Source of the DNA: Cryobacterium roopkundense
GTDB taxonomy: Bacteria > Actinomycetota > Actinomycetes > Actinomycetales > Microbacteriaceae
Length of the DNA: 64,000 nt
Reading direction: 5' to 3'
NCBI RefSeq assembly: GCF_014200405.1
Contig: NZ_JACHBQ010000001.1
Span: 868,001 to 932,000, forward strand
Part shown: one piece after another, positions 17,399 to 26,423 of the stretch
Layout of the letters: every line of letters begins with the position of its first letter
How positions within the stretch are numbered: position 1 is the first letter of the stretch
The notes under the pieces: model-generated
What the model was told of the DNA's origin: nothing
The model's database searches: none
What the model saw: only the letters and a program-made list of their open reading frames with translations
Made by a program: the position numbers and the translations under genes

Positions 17399-18454
17399 TT
17401 AGGGATGCACGATGATCTTGACCGCGGTCTCGTTGCGGTTGATCAGGGTGTCGAAGCCCTCCGTCAGTAGGTCGTCGAGACCGATGCGGCTGGTGATGAA
17501 CGGGGCGAGGTCGATCTTGCCGTCCTGCACGAGCTTGATCGTGGTGGGGTGGTCACGCACGTAGGCGATGGTGCCACGCAGGTCGATCTCCTTCAACACC
17601 AGCTTCTGCATGTCGATGCTGGCGGGCTTGCCCCAGATCGACACGTTCACGACGACGCCGGCGGGGCGCACCGCATCGAAGAGCTGGTTGAGGACGACAT
17701 TCACGCTCGTGCACTCGAAGCACACATCCGCGCCGTTGCCTCCGGTGAGCTCCCGCACGCGGGCAATGAGATCTTCTGAGCTCGGGTCGATGACATGGTC
17801 GGCGACTCCGGTCGACCGTGCCTTGTCCTTACGCGCCTCGCTGAGCTCGCTCATGATCACCGTCACGCCGTTGGCCTTGAGGACGGCGGCAACGAGAAGC
17901 CCGATCGGGCCGGCACCGCCGACCAGGGCCGTGTCGCCGGCCTTGGCCCCGCTTCGCACAAAAGCGTGGTGCGCCACCGAGAGCGGCTCGATGAGAGCGG
18001 CCTGATCGAGGGGGATGTCACCGATGGGGTGTACCCAGCGTTCGTCCACGACGACCTTCTCGCTGAGCCCCCCACCGCCTCCGGACAGGCCGATGAAGCC
18101 CATTTTCACGCAGAGGTGATAATTGCCGGCCAGGCACTGGGCGCACTCGTCACAGACGAAGTATGGTTCCACCACCACGTTCTCGCCGACCGTCAGGCCG
18201 GTGACCCCGTCGCCGAGGGCGGTGATGGTGCCTGAAAATTCGTGGCCGAGGGTGACGGGCGCTTCCTCATGAGAGAGCGGATGCGGGTGGCCGGCCGGCG
18301 GGACGAAGATGGGGCCATCGAGGTATTCGTGCAGATCGGATCCGCAGATGCCGCACCAGGCCACGTCGATGGCGACCGCTCCCGGCCGAAGCTTCGGTTC
18401 GGGGACTTCTTCAATCCGGATGTCCTGTGGGCCGTGGAACCGGGCTGCCTTCAT
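17399..18454 (-). CDS. 2,3-butanediol dehydrogenase-like zinc alcohol dehydrogenase
   Basis: A 351-residue medium-chain dehydrogenase. The catalytic zinc ligands are in CGICGSDLHEY and TLGHEFSGTI, the structural-zinc cysteines in CDECAQCLAGNYHLC, and the NAD site in GGAGPIGLLVAAVLKANG. The inserted DGPIFVPPAGHPHPLSHE stretch is characteristic of (R,R)-butanediol dehydrogenases, which interconvert acetoin and butanediol. Related sugar-alcohol dehydrogenases remain possible. ATG 18454 follows an AGGAGAA Shine-Dalgarno sequence. Monocistronic, ended by the hairpin at 17351. Confidence 0.92.
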   Translation of the reverse strand: MKAARFHGPQDIRIEEVPEPKLRPGAVAIDVAWCGICGSDLHEYLDGPIFVPPAGHPHPLSHEEAPVTLGHEFSGTITALGDGVTGLTVGENVVVEPYFVCDECAQCLAGNYHLCVKMGFIGLSGGGGGLSEKVVVDERWVHPIGDIPLDQAALIEPLSVAHHAFVRSGAKAGDTALVGGAGPIGLLVAAVLKANGVTVIMSELSEARKDKARSTGVADHVIDPSSEDLIARVRELTGGNGADVCFECTSVNVVLNQLFDAVRPAGVVVNVSIWGKPASIDMQKLVLKEIDLRGTIAYVRDHPTTIKLVQDGKIDLAPFITSRIGLDDLLTEGFDTLINRNETAVKIIVHP

Positions 18455-18536
18455 ATCGACACTTCTCCTTGCACGAAACGAGAGGCGCGAGGGTGCCCGA
18501 ATGGCACCCAGTGCGGCGTTTCGTTGCGCTACAAGT

Positions 18537-18734
18537 CTACTCCGTGGGGCGTGACCGGGCAGAGCGAGGCCCGACTTTGCTGCCTCCCGCGAGCTTCGGT
18601 GCCTCCTCGCGAACGCTAGTTCGGTTGCAGCCTGTGCACTTGAGTACGTAGCGGGGAAGCGGGGACGGGGCCACCCGGGCAGGATTAGGGGCGAGCTTGG
18701 CCATTGAACCGCAGTACGGGCACGTCATTTGCAC
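18537..18734 (-). CDS. Small zinc-ribbon protein
   Basis: A 65-residue candidate protein with two knuckles, TCPYCGS and KCTGCNRTS, spaced as in a zinc ribbon, followed by a charged, disordered tail. GTG 18734 is 8 nt after an AGGAG sequence; ATG 18728 and GTG 18743 are alternatives. It lies between the dehydrogenase and rpsO on the minus strand, with no partner. I do not recognise a named family. The paired CxxC motifs and the Shine-Dalgarno sequence are the reasons for calling it; it could still be chance. Confidence 0.5.
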   Translation of the reverse strand: MQMTCPYCGSMAKLAPNPARVAPSPLPRYVLKCTGCNRTSVREEAPKLAGGSKVGPRSARSRPTE

Positions 18735-19002
18735 GATTAACACTCCTGTGGGCTGGTCGTTTGTAGCCGAACGGCTGCAACTTCACCGGTGACCATTCTG
18801 AGTATGCCTCGACTCCGGTGATTTGGGTGCAGGATTGACTTCTCCGTGTCGCCCCAGTCCGGGGTGACGTATTGTTCCCGCCCACCGCGAACGGGTCCCG
18901 ACTCTGCTAAAATATGGAGGTTGCCGTTCAACGGCCGCGGATAAAGAGAGCTCAGGCATCCTGCCAAGGGCACCGCGCAGTGAGAGAAAGGGGATCCCAT
19001 CT

Positions 19003-19272
19003 ATGGCACTCGAAGCCGATGCTAAGAAGGCGATCATCGAAAAGTACGCTACCCACCCAGGCGACACAGGGTCCCCCGAAGTTCAGATTGCGATGCTCAC
19101 GCAGCGCATTCTGGACCTGACGGAGCACCTGAAGGAGCACAAGCACGACCACCACTCACGTCGTGGCCTGCTTCTCATGGTTGGTCAGCGTCGTCGTCTG
19201 CTCGGTTACCTGTCCGATATCGACATCACTCGGTACCGCACACTTATCGGCAGCCTCGGCCTGCGTCGCTAG
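19003..19272 (+). CDS. rpsO: 30S ribosomal protein S15
   Basis: An 89-residue S15, binding 16S rRNA helices 20-22 early in 30S assembly. Full family length with [17 protein letters not shown] and [20 protein letters not shown], the rRNA-binding loop, then [30 protein letters not shown] tract precedes the ATG. The leader from about 18910 carries a TAAAAT hexamer at 18908 that may be the -10. In many bacteria pnp follows directly; here three unrelated genes lie between rpsO and pnp. Confidence 0.99.
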   Translation: MALEADAKKAIIEKYATHPGDTGSPEVQIAMLTQRILDLTEHLKEHKHDHHSRRGLLLMVGQRRRLLGYLSDIDITRYRTLIGSLGLRR

Positions 19273-19327
19273 TCTGACTTCGTCACACTAACCGAATGCA
19301 GCGTTGATTACGCGAACTTCTTACACA

Positions 19328-19356
19328 CGAGCCGTCACCCGTTGGGTGGCGGCTCG
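19328..19356 (+). terminator. Rho-independent terminator after rpsO
   Basis: A 13-bp stem with one G-U pair (CGAGCCGTCACCC with GGGTGGCGGCTCG, loop GTT) followed by TTTGTTGT, about 55 nt after the rpsO stop. Confidence 0.9.
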
Positions 19357-19474
19357 TTTGTTGTCCGGTCCGCCCGGTTGCGAAGTGTCTGCGATGGGCT
19401 GAATGCGCAAAAGGGAATCCTTCGAGGGTTTAGCATGAACACGTAGAAACCAACGAAACGGACGGCATTCGACG

Positions 19475-20995
19475 ATGAGCCTCTGGCGCACCAAGAGTAT
19501 TGAAGATTCCATTGCAGACTCTCTGGAGAAGGGCCACAGCCTCAAACGCACGTTGGGAACCTGGGATCTCATGATCATGGGCGTCGCTGTTGCGGTGGGC
19601 GCCGGAATCTTCTCTGTCGGCGCCAAGGCTGCCGGCAGCTACGCGGGACCATCCGTCACTCTGGCGTTCCTGCTGGCCGCGTTCACCTGCGCCCTCGCAA
19701 TCATGTGTTACGCCGAGTTCGCCTCGGCCGTACCGGTCGCAGGATCGGCCTATACCTTCACGTATGCCACGCTCGGCGAACTCCTGGCCTGGATCATCGG
19801 CTGGGATCTGATTCTCGAAATGCTCACAGCCGCGGCCGTGATTGCGAAGTACTGGGGCATCTACCTGAGTACGGTGTTCGATCTCGCCGGCTGGGACGTT
19901 CCGTCCACGATTCCGGTCCTCGGCCTCGACGTGAGCTGGGGAGCGTTCGTCATCGTGGCGATCTTCACGACGCTGCTCGTGCTCGGCACTCAGCTGTCGG
20001 CCCGGGTAGCGAGCGTATTCACTATCATCAAGGTCGCCATCGTGGTGTTCGTGATCATCGTCGGCGCGTTCTTCGTCAAGGCGGCGAACTACACCCCGTT
20101 CATCCCGGAGTCGGTGCCTTCCCCGCCCGGTGAGGGCGATGTCTGGATGCAGTCACTCTTCTCATTCATGACGGGCGCCGCTCCAGCTCAGTACGGACTC
20201 TTCGGGCTTCTCGCCGGTGCCTCGCTCGTGTTCTTCGCCTTCATCGGCTTCGACGTGGTCGCCACGTCGGCGGAGGAGGTCAAGAACCCCCAAAAGACGC
20301 TGCCGCGGGGAATTTTCGCCGGCCTGGCCATCGTCACGGTGCTCTATATCGGGGTGAGCCTTGTGCTGACCGGCATGGTGCCGTACACCGTGCTCGCCGA
20401 CGACCCCAACGCCTCACTCGCGACTGCCTTCGTGGCTGTCGGGGCAGGTTGGGCGGCGCAGATCATCTCGGTCGGTATCCTCGTGGGTCTCACGACCGTC
20501 ATCATGGTGCTGCTCCTGGGGCTCTCCCGGGTGCTATTCGCCATGAGCCGTGATGGCCTGTTGCCGCGCTGGCTCAGTGTCACGTCGGAGAAGCGTCGTA
20601 CCCCGGCCCGCATCCAGATCATCTCCGGCCTCGCCGTGGCGCTGATCGCCGGCCTCACCGACGTGGGGGTGCTTGAGGAGATGATCAACATCGGAACGCT
20701 CTCCGCCTTCGTGCTCGTGAGCATCGCCGTGGTCGTGCTGCGTAAGAAGCGACCGGATCTGCCGCGCGCCTTCAAGGTGCCGTTCTCCCCGTTCCTGCCG
20801 ATCCTCTCCGCAGTGCTGTGCGTATGGCTCATGCTGAACCTTACGACCCTGACGTGGGCGCGCTTCGGCGTCTGGCTCCTGATTGGCTTCGCCGTGTACT
20901 TCCTGTACGGCCGCAGTCATTCCGTGCTCGGGCGCAGGCAGCGAGGCCTCGCGGCCGACGGCACGCCCCTCGTGGCTGCCCCCCCCAGCCGTTGA
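19475..20995 (+). CDS. APC-superfamily amino acid permease (cationic amino acid type)
   Basis: A 506-residue permease with 12 to 14 hydrophobic segments. The N-terminus LKRTLGTWDLMIMGVAVAVG then AGIFSVGAKAAGSYAGPSV and FAFIGFDVVATSAEEVKNPQ are typical of CAT/YfnA-like transporters. SRDGLLPRWLSVTSEKRRTP marks the conserved loop before helix 9. Transport of a cationic or branched amino acid is likely but not provable. The TAGCAT hexamer at 19431 may be its -10. It ends in a dyad and has no operon partner. Confidence 0.93.
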   Translation: MSLWRTKSIEDSIADSLEKGHSLKRTLGTWDLMIMGVAVAVGAGIFSVGAKAAGSYAGPSVTLAFLLAAFTCALAIMCYAEFASAVPVAGSAYTFTYATLGELLAWIIGWDLILEMLTAAAVIAKYWGIYLSTVFDLAGWDVPSTIPVLGLDVSWGAFVIVAIFTTLLVLGTQLSARVASVFTIIKVAIVVFVIIVGAFFVKAANYTPFIPESVPSPPGEGDVWMQSLFSFMTGAAPAQYGLFGLLAGASLVFFAFIGFDVVATSAEEVKNPQKTLPRGIFAGLAIVTVLYIGVSLVLTGMVPYTVLADDPNASLATAFVAVGAGWAAQIISVGILVGLTTVIMVLLLGLSRVLFAMSRDGLLPRWLSVTSEKRRTPARIQIISGLAVALIAGLTDVGVLEEMINIGTLSAFVLVSIAVVVLRKKRPDLPRAFKVPFSPFLPILSAVLCVWLMLNLTTLTWARFGVWLLIGFAVYFLYGRSHSVLGRRQRGLAADGTPLVAAPPSR

Positions 20996-21037
20996 CTCCG
21001 AGGCTGCCGACGCGAAGTGACGCGGCAGCTCCGGAGT
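20995..21037. terminator. Hairpin directly at the stop of the amino acid permease gene
   Basis: ACTCCG..GCTGCCG pairs with CGGCAGC..CGGAGT around a 13-nt loop, starting on the last base of the stop codon. It lacks a T tract, so it is a possible terminator only. Confidence 0.5.
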
Positions 21038-21166
21038 TAACGGCGCTAGAGGCGGGCTTCCCCGGGCCTCATGGCTCGATCCCGTCGCGGGCTCGCGGGA
21101 ATAAGATCGAAATCGTGGTCGTTGTCACGGACGTGCATGCAGACGCATTGATATTGGGAGGCTGAG

Positions 21167-22345
21167 ATGCAGTTCGGAATCTTCACGGTGGGAGACCGCA
21201 CGGTCGACCCCGTGACCGGTCGGGAACCGAGCGAGCAGGAGCGGATCATGGCCATGGTGGCTATCGCCCAGAAGGCCGAAGAGGTGGGGCTGGACGTTTT
21301 CGCCACGGGGGAGCACCACAACCCGCCTTTCGTGCCATCGTCGCCCACGACCCTGCTGGGGTATATCGCCGCCAAGACCGAGAAACTGATTCTGTCAACC
21401 GCGACGACGCTCATCACGACGAGCGACCCCGTGAAGATCGCCGAAGACTTCGCCATGCTGCAGCATCTGTCCGGCGGGCGTGTCGACCTGACGCTCGGTC
21501 GCGGAAACACCGGACCCGTCTACCCGTGGTTCGGTCAGGACATTCGTCAGGGCATTCCGCTCGCTCTCGAGAACTATGCGCTGCTTCGGCGGCTGTGGCG
21601 CGAGGAATTCGTGGACTGGGAGGGACAGTTCCGCACCCCGCTGCAGGGATTCCAATCGACGCCGCGGCCGCTTGACGGTGTGCCGCCCTTCGTCTGGCAC
21701 GGCAGCATCCGCAGCCCCGAGATCGCCGAACAGGCCGCCTACTACGGCGACGGATTCTTCGCCAACAACATCTTCTGGCCCAAAGAGCACTACATGAAGC
21801 TCATCGGGTACTACCGCGCCCGCTTCGAGCACTACGGCCATGGCCCCGCGTCCGAGGCCATCGTCGGCCTCGGTGGACAGGCGTTCATGCGCACAAAATC
21901 CCAGGATGCTGTGAACGAATTTCGGCCGTACTTCGACAATGCCCCCGTTTACGGGCACGGACCGAGCCTCGAAGACTTCACCGAGCAGACACCGCTCACC
22001 GTCGGCAGCCCGCAGCAGGTGATCGACCGCTACGCCGGTATGCGCGATCACTTTGGCGACTATCAGCGTCAGTTGTTTCTCATGGACCACGCAGGCCTGC
22101 CGCTCAAGACCGTGCTTGAGCAGCTGGACATCCTCGGCGGAGAAGTCGTTCCCGTGTTGCGCAAGGAACTTGCCCGTAACCGGCCGGCGAACGTACCCTC
22201 CGCGCCCACCCACGCATCGCTCGTGGCCGCCGCTCGACGGGTGGGAGCGGAGAAATCGGCGTCCGGCACGGAGCGCGCGGACACCGGGCGCGCAGACACC
22301 GACCGCGCGGACACCGATCTTGCCGACACCACTCGGCGGTCCTGA
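21167..22345 (+). CDS. LLM-class flavin-dependent monooxygenase (CE1758 type)
   Basis: A 392-residue luciferase-like FMN monooxygenase with the start MQFGIFTVGDRTVDPVTGRE, characteristic of the family paired with an FMN reductase. VFATGEHHNPPFVPSSPT, TTLITTSDPVKIAEDFAML and DLTLGRGNTGPVYPWFGQD are the FMN and substrate blocks. The core ends near residue 340, followed by an Ala/Arg-rich tail carrying four tandem pentapeptides (RADTG/RADTD/RADTD/LADTT). A GGGAGG Shine-Dalgarno sequence precedes ATG 21167. The reductase gene begins one base after the stop, so the two form a two-component system. Substrate unknown. Confidence 0.93.
   Translation: MQFGIFTVGDRTVDPVTGREPSEQERIMAMVAIAQKAEEVGLDVFATGEHHNPPFVPSSPTTLLGYIAAKTEKLILSTATTLITTSDPVKIAEDFAMLQHLSGGRVDLTLGRGNTGPVYPWFGQDIRQGIPLALENYALLRRLWREEFVDWEGQFRTPLQGFQSTPRPLDGVPPFVWHGSIRSPEIAEQAAYYGDGFFANNIFWPKEHYMKLIGYYRARFEHYGHGPASEAIVGLGGQAFMRTKSQDAVNEFRPYFDNAPVYGHGPSLEDFTEQTPLTVGSPQQVIDRYAGMRDHFGDYQRQLFLMDHAGLPLKTVLEQLDILGGEVVPVLRKELARNRPANVPSAPTHASLVAAARRVGAEKSASGTERADTGRADTDRADTDLADTTRRS
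22274..22333 (+). repeat. Four tandem 15-bp units in the LLM monooxygenase tail
   Basis: In-frame 15-bp units at 22274, 22289, 22304 and 22319 encode RADTG, RADTD, RADTD and LADTT just before the stop. The first three copies are almost identical, which suggests recent slippage. Confidence 0.85.
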
Positions 22346-22346
22346 G

Positions 22347-22964
22347 ATGACAGTGCGCACCGTCGCCGTAGTCTCGGCGGGGCTCAGCCAGCCCTCCTCT
22401 ACCCGGATGCTCGCCGACAAACTCGCCGCCGCCACGGTGTCACGGCTGACGGAGCAGGGCGTGGAGACACAGGTGGTCACAGTCGAACTGCGTGATGTCG
22501 CCCAGGACGTGATGAACAACATGCTGACCGGATTTCCGAGCCCGCGGCTGGCTGCCGTGATCGAGGCCGTGTCGACGGCACACGGCCTGATCGCCGTGAC
22601 GCCCATCTTCACCTCAAGCTACAGCGGGCTCTTCAAATCCTTCTTCGACGTGCTGGACAGTCAGGCCCTCACGGATCTGCCCGTGCTGATCGCCGCGACC
22701 GCCGGCACTCCGCGCCATTCGCTCGCCCTCGATTACGCGCTGCGCCCGATGTTCACGTACCTGCATGCCGTCGTCGTGCCGACGGCGGTTTTCGCCGCCG
22801 CAGAAGATTGGGGCACCGCTGCGGGCGCGCTGGCCACCCTGCCAGACCGCATCGAGCGCGCTGCGGGCGAGCTGGCCGCGCTGGTCGAGAATTCCCGGCG
22901 ATCCACCCAGGTGCGCGATCCGTTCGCCCTCGACTCGTCCTTCAGCCCGACCGGTGGTTTCTGA
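22347..22964 (+). CDS. NAD(P)H-dependent FMN reductase (CE1759 type)
   Basis: A 205-residue flavodoxin-like reductase supplying reduced FMN to the monooxygenase encoded just upstream. The N-terminal SAGLSQPSSTRMLADKL is the flavin phosphate loop and VTPIFTSSYSGLFKSFFDVL the second flavin motif. ATGMs in between and the C-terminal helix fit the family. ATG 22347 is one base after the monooxygenase stop, so translational coupling is likely. The pairing of these two genes is a known actinobacterial arrangement. Confidence 0.93.
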   Translation: MTVRTVAVVSAGLSQPSSTRMLADKLAAATVSRLTEQGVETQVVTVELRDVAQDVMNNMLTGFPSPRLAAVIEAVSTAHGLIAVTPIFTSSYSGLFKSFFDVLDSQALTDLPVLIAATAGTPRHSLALDYALRPMFTYLHAVVVPTAVFAAAEDWGTAAGALATLPDRIERAAGELAALVENSRRSTQVRDPFALDSSFSPTGGF

Positions 22965-23040
22965 CGCGTCTGTTAGAGTTGACGGGGTTGATTTTTTGAT
23001 ATCGACCTGTCCAACTCGCCTGTCACACGGGCACGCGAGC

Positions 23041-23064
23041 CTTCGTCGCCAGCATGGCGAGAAG
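23041..23064 (+). promoter_or_regulatory. Leader hairpin just upstream of pnp
   Basis: CTTC-G-TCGCCA pairs with TGGCGA-GAAG around GCA: ten base pairs with one bulge, 26 nt before the pnp ATG. In E. coli a leader stem cut by RNase III lets PNPase repress its own mRNA; a similar role here is inference. Confidence 0.5.
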
Positions 23065-23090
23065 CAAACATAAAAGGAGAGAACCCCCAC

Positions 23091-25379
23091 ATGGAGGGTC
23101 CAGAAATCACTTTCGCCGAAACCGTTATCGATAACGGCAAGTACGGCAAGCGCACCATCCGTTTTGAAACCGGGCGTCTCGCCCAGCAGGCGCAGGGATC
23201 TGCCGCCGCCTACATCGACGAAGAGACGATGCTTCTCTCCGCCACGAGCGTCAGCAAGCAGCCGAAGGACAACTTCGACTTCTTCCCGCTCACCATCGAC
23301 GTTGAAGAGCGCATGTACGCCGCGGGCCGCATCCCGGGCAGCTTCTTCCGCCGCGAAGGTCGCCCGTCGACCGACGCCATCCTCACCTGCCGCCTGATCG
23401 ACCGGCCGCTGCGCCCGTCGTTCGTAGACGGACTCCGCAACGAGATCCAGGTCGTCATCACCGTTCTGGCCATCGAGCCCGACGAACTCTACGACGTGCT
23501 CGCGATCAACGCGGCTTCCATGTCGACCCAGCTCGCCGGCCTGCCGTTCTCCGGCCCGATCGGTGGCGTTCGCGTCGCTCTCGTGCCCGACGACAACGGA
23601 AGCGGCCAGTGGGTTGCCTTCCCGAAGCACTCGCAACTCGCCGACGCCGTGTTCAGCATGGTCGTCGCCGGCCGTGTTGTGACAGATGCGTCTGGCGCGC
23701 AGGACGTCGCGATCATGATGATCGAGGCCGAAGCCACCGACGGTGCCTGGAACCTCATCAAGGGTGGCGCCATCGCGCCGAACGAAGAGGTCGTTGCCCA
23801 GGGCATCGAAGCGTCCAAGCCGTTCATCAAGCAGCTCGTCGCCGCGCAGCAGGAAGTCGCCGACAAGGCGGCCAAGCCGACCGCAGACTTCGCGCTGTTC
23901 CCGCCCTACCAGCAGGCCACCTATGACGCCGTCGCCGCCGTTGCCTACGACGAGCTCAAGAACGTCTACCTGATCGCCGACAAGGTCGAGCGTCAGAGTG
24001 CCGACGACGCCCTCAAGGCCACCGTCAAAGCCGCCGTCGCGGCCAAGGTCGAGGCCGGAGAGCTCGACGCGAGTGCGAACAACCAGGTGAACGCCGCCTA
24101 CAAGTCGGTCACCAAGCTCGTCGTGCGCTCACGCGTGCTCAACGAGGGAATTCGCATCGACGGCCGCGGCCTTGCGGACATCCGCCCGCTCGACGCCGAG
24201 GTTGCCGTCATTCCCCGTGTGCACGGTTCCGCGATCTTCCAGCGTGGTGAGACTCAGATTCTCGGCGTGACCACGCTGAACATGCTGAAACTCGAGCAGT
24301 CGATTGACTCGCTCAACCCTGTCACCAAGAAGCGTTACATGCACAACTACAACTTCCCGCCCTACTCGACCGGTGAGACCGGCCGGGTCGGAACACCGAA
24401 GCGTCGCGAGATCGGCCACGGAGCGCTCGCCGAGCGTGCCCTAGTTCCTGTGCTGCCCTCGCGTGAGGAGTTCCCCTACGCCATCCGCCAAGTCTCCGAG
24501 GCGCTGAGCTCGAACGGCTCCACCTCGATGGGCTCCGTTTGCGCTTCGACCCTGTCGCTGTTGAACGCCGGAGTGCCGCTGCGCGCACCGGTCGCCGGCA
24601 TCGCCATGGGCCTCATCAGCGACACCGTTGACGGTCAGACCCGCTACGCGGCACTGACCGACATCCTCGGCGCCGAAGACGCTCTCGGCGACATGGACTT
24701 CAAGGTTGCCGGAACGAGCGAGTTCATCACCGCGATCCAGCTCGACACCAAGCTCGACGGCATCCCCGCGTCGGTCCTGGCCGGTGCGCTCACCCAGGCC
24801 CGCGACGCCCGTGCGACGATCCTCTCCGTGCTCAACGCCGCAATCGACCGCCCCGACGAGATGGCACCGACCGCGCCCCGCGTGATCAGCGTACAGATCC
24901 CCGTGGACAAGATCGGCGAGCTGATCGGCCCGAAGGGCAAGACGATCAACGGCATCCAGGACGAGACCGGCGCCGACATCTCCATCGAGGAAGACGGCAC
25001 CGTGTACATCGGCGCCGTCGATGGACCGTCGGCCGAGGCGGCCCGTGCAATGGTCAACTCCATCGCCAACCCGACCAACCCCGAGGTTGGCGAACAGTTC
25101 CTCGGAACTGTCGTGAAGATCGCCGCCTTCGGCGCCTTCGTTTCGCTGCTTCCGGGCAAGGATGGTCTGCTGCACATCTCTGAGGTGCGTAAGCTTGCCG
25201 GAGGGAAGCGTGTCGAGAACGTCGAAGACGTTCTCGGCGTTGGCCAGAAGGTGCTCGTTGAGATCACCAAGATCGATGACCGTGGCAAGCTGTCGCTCGC
25301 CCCGGTTCTCGAAGAGGCCGCCGACACGGAAGGCCGCGACGCGGCATCCGCAGGTCCAGAGGCTCCGGCCGAGGGCTAA
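23091..25379 (+). CDS. pnp: Polyribonucleotide nucleotidyltransferase (PNPase/GpsI)
   Basis: A 762-residue 3'-5' phosphorolytic exoribonuclease. Order of parts: first RNase PH core ([20 protein letters not shown]), an alpha-helical linker near residues 240-330, second RNase PH core ([20 protein letters not shown] and [19 protein letters not shown]), a KH domain ([20 protein letters not shown]) and an S1 domain ([20 protein letters not shown]). The Glu/Ala/Asp-rich end is short and disordered. AAAAGGAGAG precedes the ATG at 23091. A hairpin leader lies upstream and a strong terminator follows. The usual neighbour rpsO is 4 kb upstream. Confidence 0.98.
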   Translation: MEGPEITFAETVIDNGKYGKRTIRFETGRLAQQAQGSAAAYIDEETMLLSATSVSKQPKDNFDFFPLTIDVEERMYAAGRIPGSFFRREGRPSTDAILTCRLIDRPLRPSFVDGLRNEIQVVITVLAIEPDELYDVLAINAASMSTQLAGLPFSGPIGGVRVALVPDDNGSGQWVAFPKHSQLADAVFSMVVAGRVVTDASGAQDVAIMMIEAEATDGAWNLIKGGAIAPNEEVVAQGIEASKPFIKQLVAAQQEVADKAAKPTADFALFPPYQQATYDAVAAVAYDELKNVYLIADKVERQSADDALKATVKAAVAAKVEAGELDASANNQVNAAYKSVTKLVVRSRVLNEGIRIDGRGLADIRPLDAEVAVIPRVHGSAIFQRGETQILGVTTLNMLKLEQSIDSLNPVTKKRYMHNYNFPPYSTGETGRVGTPKRREIGHGALAERALVPVLPSREEFPYAIRQVSEALSSNGSTSMGSVCASTLSLLNAGVPLRAPVAGIAMGLISDTVDGQTRYAALTDILGAEDALGDMDFKVAGTSEFITAIQLDTKLDGIPASVLAGALTQARDARATILSVLNAAIDRPDEMAPTAPRVISVQIPVDKIGELIGPKGKTINGIQDETGADISIEEDGTVYIGAVDGPSAEAARAMVNSIANPTNPEVGEQFLGTVVKIAAFGAFVSLLPGKDGLLHISEVRKLAGGKRVENVEDVLGVGQKVLVEITKIDDRGKLSLAPVLEEAADTEGRDAASAGPEAPAEG

Positions 25380-25426
25380 TCCCACAGATCTCCCGATCAC
25401 CTCTCGCCAGGTCGGTCGGGTAGACG

Positions 25427-25460
25427 AAAGGCCCGTACTGCTTCGGCAGTGCGGGCCTTT
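25427..25460 (+). terminator. Rho-independent terminator after pnp
   Basis: AAAGGCCCGTACTGC pairs with GCAGTGCGGGCCTTT around a TTCG tetraloop, with one G-U pair and a short T run, 48 nt after the pnp stop. Confidence 0.92.
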
Positions 25461-25484
25461 TCGCATAGATGGGCACGCGCGCCA

Positions 25485-25513
25485 TTGCCGGGGTACCAGG
25501 TCGGGGGTACGGT
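25485..25513 (+). promoter_or_regulatory. Promoter giving a leaderless SGNH hydrolase mRNA
   Basis: TTGCCG (25485-25490), 17-bp spacer, TACGGT (25508-25513). The seventh base after the hexamer is the A of ATG 25520, and no Shine-Dalgarno is present. Confidence 0.6.
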
Positions 25514-25519
25514 GCCCGC

Positions 25520-26380
25520 ATGACTCTCTCAGCGGTAGTGCACCTACCCCGTCGCCGGCGAATTCTGGCCGCGACAGCCGCGCTGCTGGCAGCGCTGATT
25601 CTCGGCGGTACCGCAGCTCCTGCGCTCGCGCAGGACACGGACTCCGGCGGGAGCGTCTCGACCGGCCAGGGGGCGGGCCGAGCGTACGTCGCGCTCGGCG
25701 ATTCCTTCACCGGAGGGCAGGGCGCGCCGCCGTATCAGCTGGGCCCGTGCCTCCGGAGCAAATTTGCGAGTTACCCGGCCATCGCCGCTGCGGCCAGCGC
25801 TTATCGCCTGGTGTCCAATAACGCGTGTTCCGGGGCGTCTCTGGCCGACGTTCCCGGGCAGCTGCTGGGAATCAGCGGCAGCACGAAACTCATCACGATA
25901 ACCGTCGGCGGAATCGACGCCGGATCGAATGAGGTCTTCGCAGCCTGCGCGCTGGATCCTGGGTCCACCGGCTGCCAGGCGGCAGTGATCCTCAGCATTG
26001 CCCGACTCGCCGCCCTTGCTCCGCAACTGGCGGCGACCTATGCCGGGATCGCTGCCGCCGTGCCGGGAGCGAAGATCGTGGTCCTGAACTATCCGAGGTT
26101 GTTCCAGCCCGGGATCCTTGCCCTCGGCGACATCGTGAACTCCGGCACGGATAGGCTCAATGCGGTCATTCGGGACGCCGTCGTCAGTGTCGGGCTTGCG
26201 CGGGTCTCCCTCGTGGACGTGGCGCAGGAATTCACCAACCACGGAATCGGCGCGCGGCTCCCGTTCATCGCGTACGACCCGGCGAATCCCCTGGCCAAGC
26301 AGAATTTCCACCCGAACGCGTTGGGGAACAGCCTGGGCTATGTGCGGGCTCTCCTGCACGACGGGGTGCTCAGTCGGTAG
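25520..26380 (+). CDS. Secreted SGNH/GDSL hydrolase
   Basis: A 286-residue extracellular esterase/lipase candidate. Residues 1-40 form a Sec signal peptide: RRRR, a hydrophobic stretch and an APALAQD cleavage site. Block I is ALGDSFTGGQG with the nucleophile serine; the acid/histidine block is NFHPNALG. Cysteine pairs (CLRSK, NNACSG, CALDPG, GCQAA) suggest disulfides outside the cell. The block normally reading GGND reads GGIDAGS, so the oxyanion-hole asparagine is isoleucine, which may weaken catalysis. ATG 25520 is preferred over 25469 by the signal peptide and the promoter geometry. Confidence 0.88.
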   Translation: MTLSAVVHLPRRRRILAATAALLAALILGGTAAPALAQDTDSGGSVSTGQGAGRAYVALGDSFTGGQGAPPYQLGPCLRSKFASYPAIAAAASAYRLVSNNACSGASLADVPGQLLGISGSTKLITITVGGIDAGSNEVFAACALDPGSTGCQAAVILSIARLAALAPQLAATYAGIAAAVPGAKIVVLNYPRLFQPGILALGDIVNSGTDRLNAVIRDAVVSVGLARVSLVDVAQEFTNHGIGARLPFIAYDPANPLAKQNFHPNALGNSLGYVRALLHDGVLSR

Positions 26381-26388
26381 GCATCTAT

Positions 26389-26417
26389 TTGAAAGAATCC
26401 CAAGTTAGCGATATACT
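26389..26417 (+). promoter_or_regulatory. Strong promoter giving a leaderless ArsR-type regulator mRNA
   Basis: TTGAAA (26389-26394), 17-bp spacer, TATACT (26412-26417) in a locally AT-rich patch. The predicted start of transcription is the G of GTG 26424, and there is no Shine-Dalgarno sequence. Confidence 0.75.
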
Positions 26418-26423
26418 CAATTT

